Assembly: GCF_040545875.1 (NCBI RefSeq)
Contig: NZ_JBEPMR010000011.1
Strand: one strand, 5' to 3'
DNA length: 64,000 bases
Source of the DNA: Faecalicatena_A orotica
GTDB lineage: Bacteria > Bacillota > Clostridia > Lachnospirales > Lachnospiraceae
The position numbers and the translations under genes are program-made. Below are positions 43,174-50,854 of this stretch, piece after piece. Within the stretch, counting starts at the first letter, position 1; the number at the start of each line of letters is the position of its first letter. A model generated the notes under the pieces. That model was given only the letters and a program-made list of their open reading frames with translations. It was not told where the DNA came from and did no database searches.

Positions 43174-43833
43174 ATGAACAAAAAACAATTACTGAAAGAT
43201 CCCGGAAGCGCAATCACACATTTTATCGGAATGCTGATGGCAATATTTGCCGCCATTCCACTATTGATAAAAGCTGCACATGAACCAGGCAGGGTTTACA
43301 TTATCTCTCTTGCCATCTACGCGGCAAGCCTGATTTTATTGTACGCAGCAAGTACCACTTACCATACGTTCGATTTATCAGAAAAAGTAAATACGATACT
43401 TAAAAAGATTGACCACATGATGATCTTCATCTTAATTGCCGGCAGCTACACACCAATTTGTCTGCTCGTGCTCAATCCCGGATCGGGGAAAATCCTGCTT
43501 GGGGTGATCTGGGGAATCGCAATCGTTGGTATCCTGATAAAAGCATTCTGGGTATTCTGTCCGAAATGGGTCTCTTCTGTGCTGTATATCGGGATGGGAT
43601 GGACGTGTGTACTTGCATTTACACAACTGCTGAATAACATGTCCAGGCCGGCATTTCTATGGCTGCTTGCCGGAGGGATTATATACACGGTTGGGGGAAT
43701 CATCTATGCACTGAAGGTACCGATTTTTGATAGTAAACATAAAAACTTCGGGAGCCATGAGATATTTCACCTGTTTGTGATGGGCGGAAGCGCGTGCCAC
43801 TTCATACTCATGTATGCATTCCTTCTCCCATAA
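43174..43833 (+). CDS. Hemolysin III / PAQR-family membrane protein
   Basis: Product of 219 residues, ATG after TAGGAGGCGTATCATT. Seven predicted helices. The family marks are DPGSAITHFIGMLMAIFAAIPLL (helix 1, with the conserved His), YHTFD after helix 2, KIDHMMIFILIAGSYTPICLLVL (helix 3) and GSHEIFHLFVMGGSACHFILM with the last conserved His residues. PAQR-type proteins are thought to be metal-dependent membrane hydrolases; the old hemolysin name is not proof of toxicity. Monocistronic, divergent from uxuA. Confidence 0.92.
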   Translation: MNKKQLLKDPGSAITHFIGMLMAIFAAIPLLIKAAHEPGRVYIISLAIYAASLILLYAASTTYHTFDLSEKVNTILKKIDHMMIFILIAGSYTPICLLVLNPGSGKILLGVIWGIAIVGILIKAFWVFCPKWVSSVLYIGMGWTCVLAFTQLLNNMSRPAFLWLLAGGIIYTVGGIIYALKVPIFDSKHKNFGSHEIFHLFVMGGSACHFILMYAFLLP

Positions 43834-43878
43834 ATTCTTCCATAAATGAAGGCAGACAAAAGAAGCCAACATAAAAAG

Positions 43879-43907
43879 AAACCGCGGGACCTCAAATCCT
43901 GCGGTTT
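43879..43907. terminator. Bidirectional terminator between convergent genes
   Basis: An 11-bp stem (AAACCGCGGGA / TCCTGCGGTTT, one G-T pair), 7-base loop; on the minus strand it is followed by CTTTTTATG. It ends the nucleotidyltransferase gene and probably the opposite membrane-protein gene. Confidence 0.8.
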
Positions 43908-43941
43908 CTCTATATGCCGGCTTCACTTTTATTTTCCCAGA

Positions 43942-44508
43942 TTACTCGTACAAGTAATTCAGGCTGCGTATCCGTGTCTCTATCTCATTCTTTGTGATAT
44001 ATTCACTGACTGTCTTTGGAACGTATTGTTTCCATTCTTTTTCTTCTGCGATGAATTTCCTTATATCAGTCCCAGTGATCCCCTTTTCTTCCGGACTTTT
44101 TTTCCAGAGTACCTCTGTCTTAAGCCCCAGATCCCCGAGTATCCTGAGCTGCTCTTCATCCCACTCACTGCAGATGCTCACATAGTGGGTGGCACCTTTC
44201 GGAACATACTGTGGGATCAGGTCCGGCTGGCTGATCGGAAATGGGATAATCTCATATTCTTCTCTCGTTACGCCGAAATCCGCCAGAGCACCCTGTATCA
44301 TTTCAAAACGCTCGAAGTAAGTAAGCGGATTGTCTCTTTTTGTAGTACCGTGCATATCCAGATCCGATGTTGCCGCATATGCCACAATGTCTGAATGTGT
44401 GATGCCGATAAACAGCTTTTTACACCTCATCTTTGCGGCTAGTAAATATTCCATATGCTTTAAATGAAAGATCTGGAATCTTCCATGTATAACCCCTGTC
44501 TCTACCAT
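43942..44508 (-). CDS. NMN/NaMN adenylyltransferase-like nucleotidyltransferase
   Basis: Product of 188 residues. The nucleotidyl-transfer fold signature HGRFQIFHLKH (8-18) is the HxGH-type motif with FH in place of the usual short spacer, and ITGTDIRKFI (about 143-152) is the ISSTxxR-type second motif. This resembles NadM/NMN adenylyltransferases, which make NAD from (nicotinamide) mononucleotide and ATP, but the substrate cannot be fixed by eye. Single gene with its own promoter at 44582-44610. Confidence 0.75.
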   Translation of the reverse strand: MVETGVIHGRFQIFHLKHMEYLLAAKMRCKKLFIGITHSDIVAYAATSDLDMHGTTKRDNPLTYFERFEMIQGALADFGVTREEYEIIPFPISQPDLIPQYVPKGATHYVSICSEWDEEQLRILGDLGLKTEVLWKKSPEEKGITGTDIRKFIAEEKEWKQYVPKTVSEYITKNEIETRIRSLNYLYE

Positions 44509-44581
44509 TCCCTCAGGCTCCTCTCCTGTATTTCACCAGACATTCTTCCGATTGTGACCGTCCGGTGCGTCAATAAATACA

Positions 44582-44610
44582 AGTATAATACAGATTTCTA
44601 AAGAAAGCAA
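44582..44610 (-). promoter_or_regulatory. Sigma-70 promoter of the nucleotidyltransferase gene
   Basis: On the minus strand TTGCTT (44605-44610), a 17-base spacer and TATACT (44582-44587), about 70 bases before the ATG. Good match to a vegetative promoter. Confidence 0.65.
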
Positions 44611-44642
44611 ATAAACGGGCGTTAAGATTTCCTTATGATTTC

Positions 44643-45269
44643 CTATATCTTATCAATCTTCTTCCTGATTTCCAGCATTTTCCTGTCAAGGGTCCCTATA
44701 ATGTCTGAGCATGCCCTCAGTTCTTCATCGATTACTTCTGCCTCTTTGCGTCCTCTTTTATACCTCAGCTGATGATCCAGATTCGCCCAGTAATCCATTG
44801 CCGCAGTACGAAGCTGTAGTTCTGCCTTCATCCACTGCGTTCCGCCCTGAAACCCGATGGGGATTTCCATAATAATATGAAGACTCCGGTAACCGGAAGA
44901 TTTCGGATCTCTGATATAGTCCTTAACCTTTACAATCTTAACGTCCTTCTGTTCCGACAAAATTTCCGCTATGCGGTAGATATCATCCACATAAGAACAG
45001 ATTGCCCTGACACCGATCAGGTCATTGATTTTCTCAAGCGCATTCGAAAAGTTCTTCTCCAGTCCTTTTTTCTTCATCTTCTTGCACGTGCTCTCGTAAG
45101 ACTTCATCCGCCCTGTCTTCATCTGGATAACATTGCGGTCCAGAATCATGGACAGCTCAATGTTAATAATATCCAGCTTTGTCAGAATCAGGCTGATCGC
45201 ACATTCACCCTTCACGCTGAAATCACTGTTGACCAGATTTTCCTTTAACTTATTACTTTCCTTTTTCAT
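44643..45269 (-). CDS. Small alarmone synthetase, (p)ppGpp synthetase domain protein
   Basis: Product of 208 residues, the size of single-domain RelQ/RelP-type synthetases. It has RelA/SpoT synthetase motifs: INDLIGVRAICSYVDDIY, DYIRDPKSSGYRSLHIIM (substrate-binding Tyr) and ELQLRTAAMDYWANLDHQLRYK. No hydrolase or TGS/ACT domains. Transfers pyrophosphate from ATP to GTP/GDP. Cytoplasmic; alone in its transcription unit, so probably controlled by its own expression level. Confidence 0.9.
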   Translation of the reverse strand: MKKESNKLKENLVNSDFSVKGECAISLILTKLDIINIELSMILDRNVIQMKTGRMKSYESTCKKMKKKGLEKNFSNALEKINDLIGVRAICSYVDDIYRIAEILSEQKDVKIVKVKDYIRDPKSSGYRSLHIIMEIPIGFQGGTQWMKAELQLRTAAMDYWANLDHQLRYKRGRKEAEVIDEELRACSDIIGTLDRKMLEIRKKIDKI

Positions 45270-45413
45270 TCAGACACTAACTTCTCTCTACTTAATTTGG
45301 GCATACAATATACCAAACATACACAATACAGTCTTTTACTAATATATGTTAACAACCACGGAAACATACATCTATCACTGCATAGTTAGCATCATGTTAA
45401 ATTCATGTAAGGG

Positions 45414-45947
45414 CTAATAATCTGAATCTTCTGAAAACGGACCGCAAAGGGGTCTGACCCCTATGAATTCCCTGATCTCCCCCCAGCTTTCCATCAGCCG
45501 GTCTATTGAGTATGCGGCATTCGCCGGGCTCGTGGAGGGAAGCCCTGTTATGTCCCTTCCGGTCCGGCTTTTGCTGTACTTTTCGTACAATTTTTCTGCC
45601 GTTCTGCCATTGGCGTAAATCCGCCTGATATTGCATTCTTTTAGGATGCGGTTTAAGTCAGCAGGCACGACATTGCGGATGCTGCTGTCGCTGGAGCCTT
45701 TGATCTCACAGCTGGCGATGACGTCCCAGACTGCGATGCCGTGTTCTAAGAGTAAGGCCTTTTTCTCTTCTATCGTTTCCGGGACTTCACTGTCCGTGAG
45801 TCTTGCTATGACCTTCCAGAAGCGGTTCTGAGGATGGCCGTAGTAGAATTGGTTCTCCCGTGACTTGACCGAGGGAAATGTCCCCAGTACCAGAACTTTG
45901 GAATCCTGATTAAAAACCGGTTCAAATTCATGTGTTACCTGACTCAT
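45414..45947 (-). CDS. DNA-deoxyinosine (hypoxanthine) glycosylase, UDG superfamily
   Basis: Product of 177 residues from the ATG at 45947, which overlaps the flavodoxin stop as ATGA; an ATG at 45956 is also possible. The family pattern VLGTFPSVKSRENQFYYGHPQNRFW is present (here LGTFPSVKSRE, then FYYGHPQNRFW), with LPSTSPANA near the C-terminus as the second catalytic loop. It removes deaminated adenine (hypoxanthine) or related bases from DNA. The last 14 residues (VRPLCGPFSEDSDY) are encoded by a palindromic AGGGGTC-T-GACCCCT element and look like a replaced C-terminus. Confidence 0.88.
   Translation of the reverse strand: MSQVTHEFEPVFNQDSKVLVLGTFPSVKSRENQFYYGHPQNRFWKVIARLTDSEVPETIEEKKALLLEHGIAVWDVIASCEIKGSSDSSIRNVVPADLNRILKECNIRRIYANGRTAEKLYEKYSKSRTGRDITGLPSTSPANAAYSIDRLMESWGEIREFIGVRPLCGPFSEDSDY
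45448..45462. repeat. Palindrome AGGGGTC-T-GACCCCT inside the glycosylase 3' end
   Basis: Perfect 7-base arms around one central base, lying in the last codons of the glycosylase gene. Its composition is that of REP-like intergenic palindromes. Whether it is repeated elsewhere in the genome cannot be told from this window. Confidence 0.5.
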
Positions 45948-46450
45948 ACCTTCCATATTTTCTTGACTTCTCCTTCCAGGGCCGTCAGATCGTTTTCATC
46001 CGGATGGGACAGTGCCCTGTCAAAGTTATCAAGCATTGCCTTTATCTTCTCATCCTGCGGGTCCTTTTCCTGCATGGCCGCGTAGCGCTGCCTCACTCTG
46101 TCCTGCATCCGTCCCTGACACATGAAACTTCCTTTTAAGATACCACTTTCCGGTACAAATGCTGATACCCGGTTCATTATCTGGTTAAAATATTCTTTTG
46201 AACCTCCGAATCCGGCGGTCCCGAACAAAAATATCTCTTTGCCTTCCAGCTTTTCTATAAATTCCCCGATATCTTCACTGCAAATACCCTTATCTGTCCA
46301 GAACCCTGCAAACACAACATCTGCATCAGGAATCGCCTCCGGCACGCCTCCGAAATAGACGCAGTCCTCTTCCCCCAATGCTTCCCGGATTCTCTCAGCC
46401 AGCATTTCCGTATTTCCTGTGAGACTGTTATACACTACTGCATATGTCAT
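45944..46450 (-). CDS. Flavodoxin-family protein (BilS-like)
   Basis: Product of 168 residues from the ATG at 46450, 7 bases after GAGGAGA; the ATG at 46456 is too close to it. FMN phosphate-binding loop YNSLTGNTEMLAERI (T/S-rich, 6-20), FAGFWTDKGICSEDI, and FLFGTAGFGGSKEYF around the isoalloxazine. Single flavodoxin domain. It resembles the short flavodoxins named BilS when next to bilirubin reductase, but no such reductase is present here. Probably a low-potential electron carrier. Translationally coupled to the DNA glycosylase. Confidence 0.78.
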   Translation of the reverse strand: MTYAVVYNSLTGNTEMLAERIREALGEEDCVYFGGVPEAIPDADVVFAGFWTDKGICSEDIGEFIEKLEGKEIFLFGTAGFGGSKEYFNQIMNRVSAFVPESGILKGSFMCQGRMQDRVRQRYAAMQEKDPQDEKIKAMLDNFDRALSHPDENDLTALEGEVKKIWKV

Positions 46451-46568
46451 AGCCATTCTCCTCTCTGTGTGAATCATCTGCTCGTCTTTTATATTCCCAC
46501 TATTATACTCTTCATGCTGTCAAAATACAACAGCCCCGCGTCAGCTGGTTCCGGCACGGCATCACTAA

Positions 46569-46602
46569 AAAAGCAGAAAACCTTTCACAGGCCCCTGCTT
46601 TT
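46569..46602 (-). terminator. Terminator of pflB
   Basis: Minus-strand stem AAAAGCAG / CTGCTTTT with an 18-base partly paired loop and a following TTTTAG, 5 bases after the pflB stop at 46607. This places flavodoxin and glycosylase in a separate unit. Confidence 0.75.
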
Positions 46603-46606
46603 CGTT

Positions 46607-48847
46607 CTACATTGCTTCGTGGAAGGTACGCATGATCACTTCTTTCTGCTGTTCCCTCGACAATTTATGGAAATTAACCGCATATCCTGAAACACGGATC
46701 GTCAGATTCGGATACTTTGCCGGATTCTCATATGCTTCCATCAGCATTTCCCGGTTCATCACATTTACGTTGATGTGATGTGCAAGCTGCTTAAAATACC
46801 CGTCCAGTATATGTACCAGATTCTCCTGCCGCTCTTTCTCTGTCTTTCCAAGTGTGTCCGGGGTAATGGAAAAGGTATTGGAAATCCCGTCCCTGCAGTC
46901 ATCATAAGAAAGCTTCGCAACAGAATTCAAAGACGCCAGCGCACCGTTTTTCTCTCTGTTATGCATCGGATTCGCTCCGGGGGCAAATGGTTCCTTTGCC
47001 TTACGCCCGTCCGGCGTGGCCCCTGTCTTCTTTCCATACATGACATTTGAGGTAATGGTCAGTACTGAAAGCGTATGGACCGCGTTTCTGTATGTCTTTG
47101 TCTTCTTCAGTTCTTTAGACATATCTGCCAGAATCTGCTTTGCTATATCATCCGCCCTGTCATCATCGTTCCCATAAGTCGGAAACTCTCCCTTGGTCTC
47201 AAAATCTACAATATATCCCCTTTCATCCCGGACCGGTTTTACCCGTGCATACTTAATCGCGCTCAGTGAATCTGTCAGTACTGACAGCCCTGCCACACCG
47301 CAGGCCATAAAGCGTTCCACCTCGGTATCATGCAGTGCCATCTGTGTCTTCTCGTATGCATACTTATCATGCATGTAGTGGATCACATTCAGGGTATTGA
47401 TATATAACCTGCATATCCATTCCCTGTATTTTTCCAGCCGGCCCATGACCTCGTCATAATCCAGCACGTCGCCCTCATAGACAGGCATTTCCGGGCCTGC
47501 CGGGGATTTGGAAAATGTATCATAGCCGCCGTTAAGTGCAAGGAGCAGAAGCTTCGGCAGATTACATCTGGCCCCGAAGAACTGCATCTGCTTGCCAATC
47601 TTCATGGCTGAAACACAGCAGGCGATACCGTAATCATCCCCGTATACTGGCCTCATCAGGTCATCGTTTTCATACTGAATTGCATCCGTATCAATCGACG
47701 CTTTCGCACAGAAATCTTTGAATCCCTGAGGAAGTTTCTCAGACCAGAGTACAGTCAGGTTCGGCTCCGGCGCCGGTCCCAGGTTATACAGTGTATTCAG
47801 GAAACGGAAGCTGTTCTTTGTGACAAGCGTGCGCCCCTGTTCATCCATTCCGCCGATCGACTCTGTAATCCACATCGGGTCACCGCCGAACAGTTCGTTA
47901 TACTCCGGTGTCCGCAGATGTCTTGCCATACGCAGCTTCATAACAAAGTCATCAATCAGCTCCTGTGCATGTACCTCGTCCAGTACTCCTGCTTCCATAT
48001 CCCTCTGGATATAAATATCCAGAAATGTGCTCGTTCTTCCAAGCGACATCGCCGCACCATTCTGTTCCTTAATGGATGCAAGATATGCAAAGTATGTCCA
48101 CTGGATTGCCTCACGTGCATCGGATGCGGGGTCTGAAATATCGTAGCCGTACATATTGGCCATCTCTTTCATCTTATTCAAAAAGTTAATCTGCTGGAAC
48201 AGTTCTTCGGACAAACGGATGGACTCCACATCAAAATCACCTTCCCCGATTTCCTTCTTATCTCTCAGTTTTTCTTCGATCAGTATATCCACACCATATA
48301 AAGCAACACGGCGGTAATCACCGATGATCCGTCCCCGGCCGTATGCATCCGGAAGTCCCGTCAGAATCCCTGCGTGTCTGACCTTCCTCATCTCTTCCGT
48401 ATATACGCGGAATACACCGTCATTATGTGTCGTGCGGTACTGGAATTCCTGCTCGATCTTGTCGGAAAGCTCATAGCCATATGCCTTGCACGCTTTCCGC
48501 GCCATATTAATCCCACCGAAAGGATTCACCCCCCTTTTCAGGGGACGGTTCGTCTGAAGCCCTACGATAAGCTCATCCTCCCTATCCAAATACCCCGGCT
48601 GGTACGCCGTCAAAGATGACACCGACTGTGTATCAATATCCAGCACACCGCCGAAATCCTGTTCCAGCTTCAGCAGACTATTCAGTCTGTCCATCAGTCT
48701 GGCCGTACGTTCAGTCTTTGCCTCAAGAAACTCATCTGTTCCTTCATAGGATGTTACATTCTTCTGGATAAAATCCCTTACATTAATCTCTTTCTGCCAA
48801 TCCCCCGTTGTAAAACCTTTCCATTGCTCAAAGTTCTTCTGTTCCAT
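46607..48847 (-). CDS. pflB: Formate C-acetyltransferase (pyruvate formate-lyase)
   Basis: Product of 746 residues from the ATG at 48847 (GGAGGAGATGTC upstream). Converts pyruvate and CoA to acetyl-CoA and formate by a glycyl radical. The adjacent catalytic cysteines are in GIACCVSAMKIG, and the radical Gly721 is in IRVSGYAVNFHKL, 25 residues from the end. Oxygen-sensitive, cytoplasmic. No pflA activase lies next to it, unlike the usual pflBA order. Transcription enters through a ZTP (pfl-motif) riboswitch upstream, so expression should rise when the folate one-carbon pool is low and formate is needed. Confidence 0.97.
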   Translation of the reverse strand: MEQKNFEQWKGFTTGDWQKEINVRDFIQKNVTSYEGTDEFLEAKTERTARLMDRLNSLLKLEQDFGGVLDIDTQSVSSLTAYQPGYLDREDELIVGLQTNRPLKRGVNPFGGINMARKACKAYGYELSDKIEQEFQYRTTHNDGVFRVYTEEMRKVRHAGILTGLPDAYGRGRIIGDYRRVALYGVDILIEEKLRDKKEIGEGDFDVESIRLSEELFQQINFLNKMKEMANMYGYDISDPASDAREAIQWTYFAYLASIKEQNGAAMSLGRTSTFLDIYIQRDMEAGVLDEVHAQELIDDFVMKLRMARHLRTPEYNELFGGDPMWITESIGGMDEQGRTLVTKNSFRFLNTLYNLGPAPEPNLTVLWSEKLPQGFKDFCAKASIDTDAIQYENDDLMRPVYGDDYGIACCVSAMKIGKQMQFFGARCNLPKLLLLALNGGYDTFSKSPAGPEMPVYEGDVLDYDEVMGRLEKYREWICRLYINTLNVIHYMHDKYAYEKTQMALHDTEVERFMACGVAGLSVLTDSLSAIKYARVKPVRDERGYIVDFETKGEFPTYGNDDDRADDIAKQILADMSKELKKTKTYRNAVHTLSVLTITSNVMYGKKTGATPDGRKAKEPFAPGANPMHNREKNGALASLNSVAKLSYDDCRDGISNTFSITPDTLGKTEKERQENLVHILDGYFKQLAHHINVNVMNREMLMEAYENPAKYPNLTIRVSGYAVNFHKLSREQQKEVIMRTFHEAM

Positions 48848-48916
48848 GACATCTCCTCCGTTCAAATTACAGATTTTAGTATTTGCCCATTAGTTGGTGC
48901 CCATGAACACTAAATA

Positions 48917-48936
48917 GAGTTTCGCTTGCGAAACTC
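48917..48936. repeat. 20-base perfect palindrome in the pflB leader
   Basis: Two 9-base arms GAGTTTCGC / GCGAAACTC separated by TT. It forms a tight hairpin in the pflB leader RNA 70-90 bases before the start codon. Confidence 0.6.
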
Positions 48937-48986
48937 GCGCCTGCGGCGGTCGCCCTGCGACATCTACAGCTTACGCCGCAGTGCGC
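48937..48986. repeat. GC-rich structured repeat-like element in the pflB leader
   Basis: Outer pairing GCGC-CTGCGGCG / CGCCGCAG-T-GCGC encloses an inner GTCGC-CCT-GCGAC hairpin. Far more GC-rich than the surroundings and directly abutting the 48917 palindrome. It looks like an inserted intergenic repeat element sitting between riboswitch terminator and pflB. Confidence 0.55.
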
Positions 48987-49001
48987 ATCCCGCCGGGAGG
49001 G

Positions 49002-49043
49002 CTTTTTATTTCTTAGGACGTACTTTCCTATGAAATAAAAAAG
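49002..49043. repeat. Inverted repeat overlapping the riboswitch terminator tract
   Basis: CTTTTTATTTC and GAAATAAAAAAG face each other across a 19-base interior that also pairs AGGA with TCCT. In the minus-strand RNA the terminator U-tract can therefore pair with a downstream A-rich copy, which might affect termination. Confidence 0.5.
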
Positions 49044-49066
49044 GGCAACTCAATAATGAGCTGCCC
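49036..49066 (-). terminator. Riboswitch-controlled terminator before pflB
   Basis: Stem GGGCAGCTC / GAGTTGCCC, 6-base loop, followed by TTTTTTATTTC on the minus strand. The 5' GGGC is the same GGGC that closes the ZTP aptamer pseudoknot, giving a standard ON-switch layout. Confidence 0.88.
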
Positions 49067-49138
49067 AGACGGTCGGCGTTTACATTCTATGCTCCCACGT
49101 GGTATGCTCCACTTTTCCGTCAGTCACATAGAACCTTC
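49063..49138 (-). ncRNA. ZTP (pfl motif) riboswitch
   Basis: The minus-strand RNA has the pfl-motif elements in order: P1 5' strand UUCUAUG with UGUGACUGACGGAAAA, P2 GUGG...CCAC, the conserved GUGGGAGC joined to the P1 3' strand CAUAGAA, then the P3/pseudoknot block GCCGACCGUCUGGGC. The aptamer senses Z nucleotides (ZMP/ZTP), a sign of 10-formyl-THF shortage. Ligand binding should sequester the UGGGC and prevent the downstream terminator. The gene controlled is pflB, whose formate can refill formyl-THF. Its promoter is at 49178-49207. Confidence 0.93.
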
Positions 49139-49177
49139 AAATTCCCAATGAAGTCTGTTTCTTAATGTCGTACCTTC

Positions 49178-49207
49178 AGTATAAACACAAATGCATAAAT
49201 TTTGCAA
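49178..49207 (-). promoter_or_regulatory. Promoter of the riboswitch-pflB unit
   Basis: Minus strand TTGCAA (49202-49207), an 18-base spacer and TATACT (49178-49183), giving a start about 30 bases before the aptamer. Confidence 0.65.
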
Positions 49208-49251
49208 TACTTTTTTTCATTTTCTTTATTCTTTAATTCTGAAACTATTTT

Positions 49252-50031
49252 CTATGGACGGAGCCCCAGCCCGCCTTCCAGAGTAATTGTCTCACCGGAC
49301 ATATATTTGAAGTCAGGAGAACCAAGATGTACACAAACCCTCCCGATATCCAGTTCCGTGTCTCCGAAACGCCCCATCGGCACTGCCTTTAGGTTCTTCT
49401 CATATGCCTCCGGATAGGATTCTTTAAAGTTTTCAAGCTGTGCAGTTAGTGCAAGCGGGCATACAACATTCACGTTGATATTATCCTTGCCCCACTCTGT
49501 TGCCGCGACACGGGAAAGTCCGCGAATCCCTTCCTTTGCCGCTGCATAAGAAGACTGTCCCGCGTTACCGAACAATCCTGCCCCGGATGCAAAGTTGATA
49601 ACAGTCCCTTGTGATTCCTTTAAATACGGGTAGCATGCCCTCATATAATAGAAAGTCGCATAGAGTCCTGAATAAATACCGAGGTCAAAGTGATCCTTCG
49701 TCTGCATGGAAAGCGGAATTCCGGATGCAGAAGCCTGGGCGTTGTTAATCAGGATATCAATCCGCCCAAATTCCTCGATTGTCTTCTTAATCACATTTTT
49801 TACCGTTTCTTCCGACTCATCATCCGGAGTGACGTCAGCCTGTGCTGCCAGTACTTTCACACCGTAGAGGCGTTCGAGTTCTTCCTTTGCATCCAACAGC
49901 TTCTGCTCGTTTCTCCCTGTCAGGACAAGACTTGCACCTTCTTTTGCATAAGCAGTTGCGATACCGTAACCGATTGATTTTGCTTTTCCCCCACCGGTAA
50001 TGATAGCAACTTTTCCATCAAAAACACCCAT
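49252..50031 (-). CDS. SDR oxidoreductase resembling bile-acid 12alpha-hydroxysteroid dehydrogenase
   Basis: Product of 259 residues, ATG after AAAAGGAGATGTTGTAAA. Classical SDR: cofactor loop TGGGKAKSIGYG (12-23), LINNAQAS (94-101), and catalytic Ser149, Tyr162 and Lys166 (SYAAAKEGIRG). The basic TGRNEQK after strand 2 (Arg40) suggests NADP(H). The unusual GGGKAKSIGYG start, NNAQASASG and VVCPLALTAQLE agree with my memory of clostridial 12alpha-HSDHs acting on deoxycholate/cholate; that is recollection, not a search. Tested substrates could still differ. Single gene located upstream of the pflB riboswitch. Confidence 0.8.
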   Translation of the reverse strand: MGVFDGKVAIITGGGKAKSIGYGIATAYAKEGASLVLTGRNEQKLLDAKEELERLYGVKVLAAQADVTPDDESEETVKNVIKKTIEEFGRIDILINNAQASASGIPLSMQTKDHFDLGIYSGLYATFYYMRACYPYLKESQGTVINFASGAGLFGNAGQSSYAAAKEGIRGLSRVAATEWGKDNINVNVVCPLALTAQLENFKESYPEAYEKNLKAVPMGRFGDTELDIGRVCVHLGSPDFKYMSGETITLEGGLGLRP

Positions 50032-50112
50032 TTTACAACATCTCCTTTTTCAGAAAATTTATCACCTGCCTTTATAATAATCGTTTGTTAAAAAATAATC
50101 AAGCCTGATTGT

Positions 50113-50736
50113 CTAAATAAATAAACTTTTTATATCCATAATATTTGCAATTTTATGTACCGCATGAATCTGCTCCGGAAAATGTGCCCCCCACAATGCA
50201 AGTGCCCCGTCCACACCGGCTTTCCGGGCACATTCCATGTCATACACAGAGTCACCTATATAGAGAACCTTTGATGGCTCTGCCGCCATTTTTTCCAGTA
50301 AACACAACATTGGCTCTGGCTCCGGTTTATGCTTCACTGTGTCATCCGCATTGATTACTGTATCGAAATATTTTATAAAATTGTACTGGGCTGTACTCTT
50401 TTGGAATTCCGGTTTTGTACGTGAAGTTACGATTCCAAGGCGGACCCCGGCCGCATTTAGCCACTGCACGATTTCATCGATTCCGTCAAATGGTTTCTGA
50501 AGATATTCGTATCTCCCCATATAGGCCAGCCACATTTCCATTGCCTTGTCCGGCTCAGGCAGTTCGAGCCGGCGCAGCGCCTCGGCCCCGGTAATGCCAA
50601 GCGCAAAATACAGTTTTTCGAACGGATACAGATGTCCTGTCATCCGAAGCAGCATATGCTGCAGTGAAAGCAGTATCGTCTCCTCTGTGTTAATCAATGT
50701 ACCGTCTACGTCAAAAACAACCACATCATATTTCAT
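50113..50736 (-). CDS. HAD-family phosphatase (phosphoglycolate phosphatase/beta-PGM-like)
   Basis: Product of 207 residues, ATG after AGAGGTAAAATAGT. HAD motif I FDVDGTLINTEE (8-19), motif II Ser/Thr in LGIVTSRTK, motif III Lys in KHKPEPEPM, motif IV GDSVYDMECA. Helical cap between motifs I and II, as in phosphoglycolate phosphatases and pyrophosphatase PpaX. The substrate is likely a small phosphometabolite. Divergent from the DeoR-type regulator with about 118 bases between, so possibly controlled by it. Confidence 0.87.
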   Translation of the reverse strand: MKYDVVVFDVDGTLINTEETILLSLQHMLLRMTGHLYPFEKLYFALGITGAEALRRLELPEPDKAMEMWLAYMGRYEYLQKPFDGIDEIVQWLNAAGVRLGIVTSRTKPEFQKSTAQYNFIKYFDTVINADDTVKHKPEPEPMLCLLEKMAAEPSKVLYIGDSVYDMECARKAGVDGALALWGAHFPEQIHAVHKIANIMDIKSLFI

Positions 50737-50854
50737 ACTATTTTACCTCTTACCTTGCAATCCATGTTTGATACATTTATAATAGCACATACAAACACAT
50801 TTTTTAATGTTCTTTTATGTTTTATTTTATTAATAACAGAGGAGATTTTGTGCC

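Noticed and set aside
43846..44394. 182-codon plus-strand frame opposite the nucleotidyltransferase
   Set aside because: Begins in the terminator region and runs antisense to a gene with clear HxGH-type motifs; no Shine-Dalgarno.
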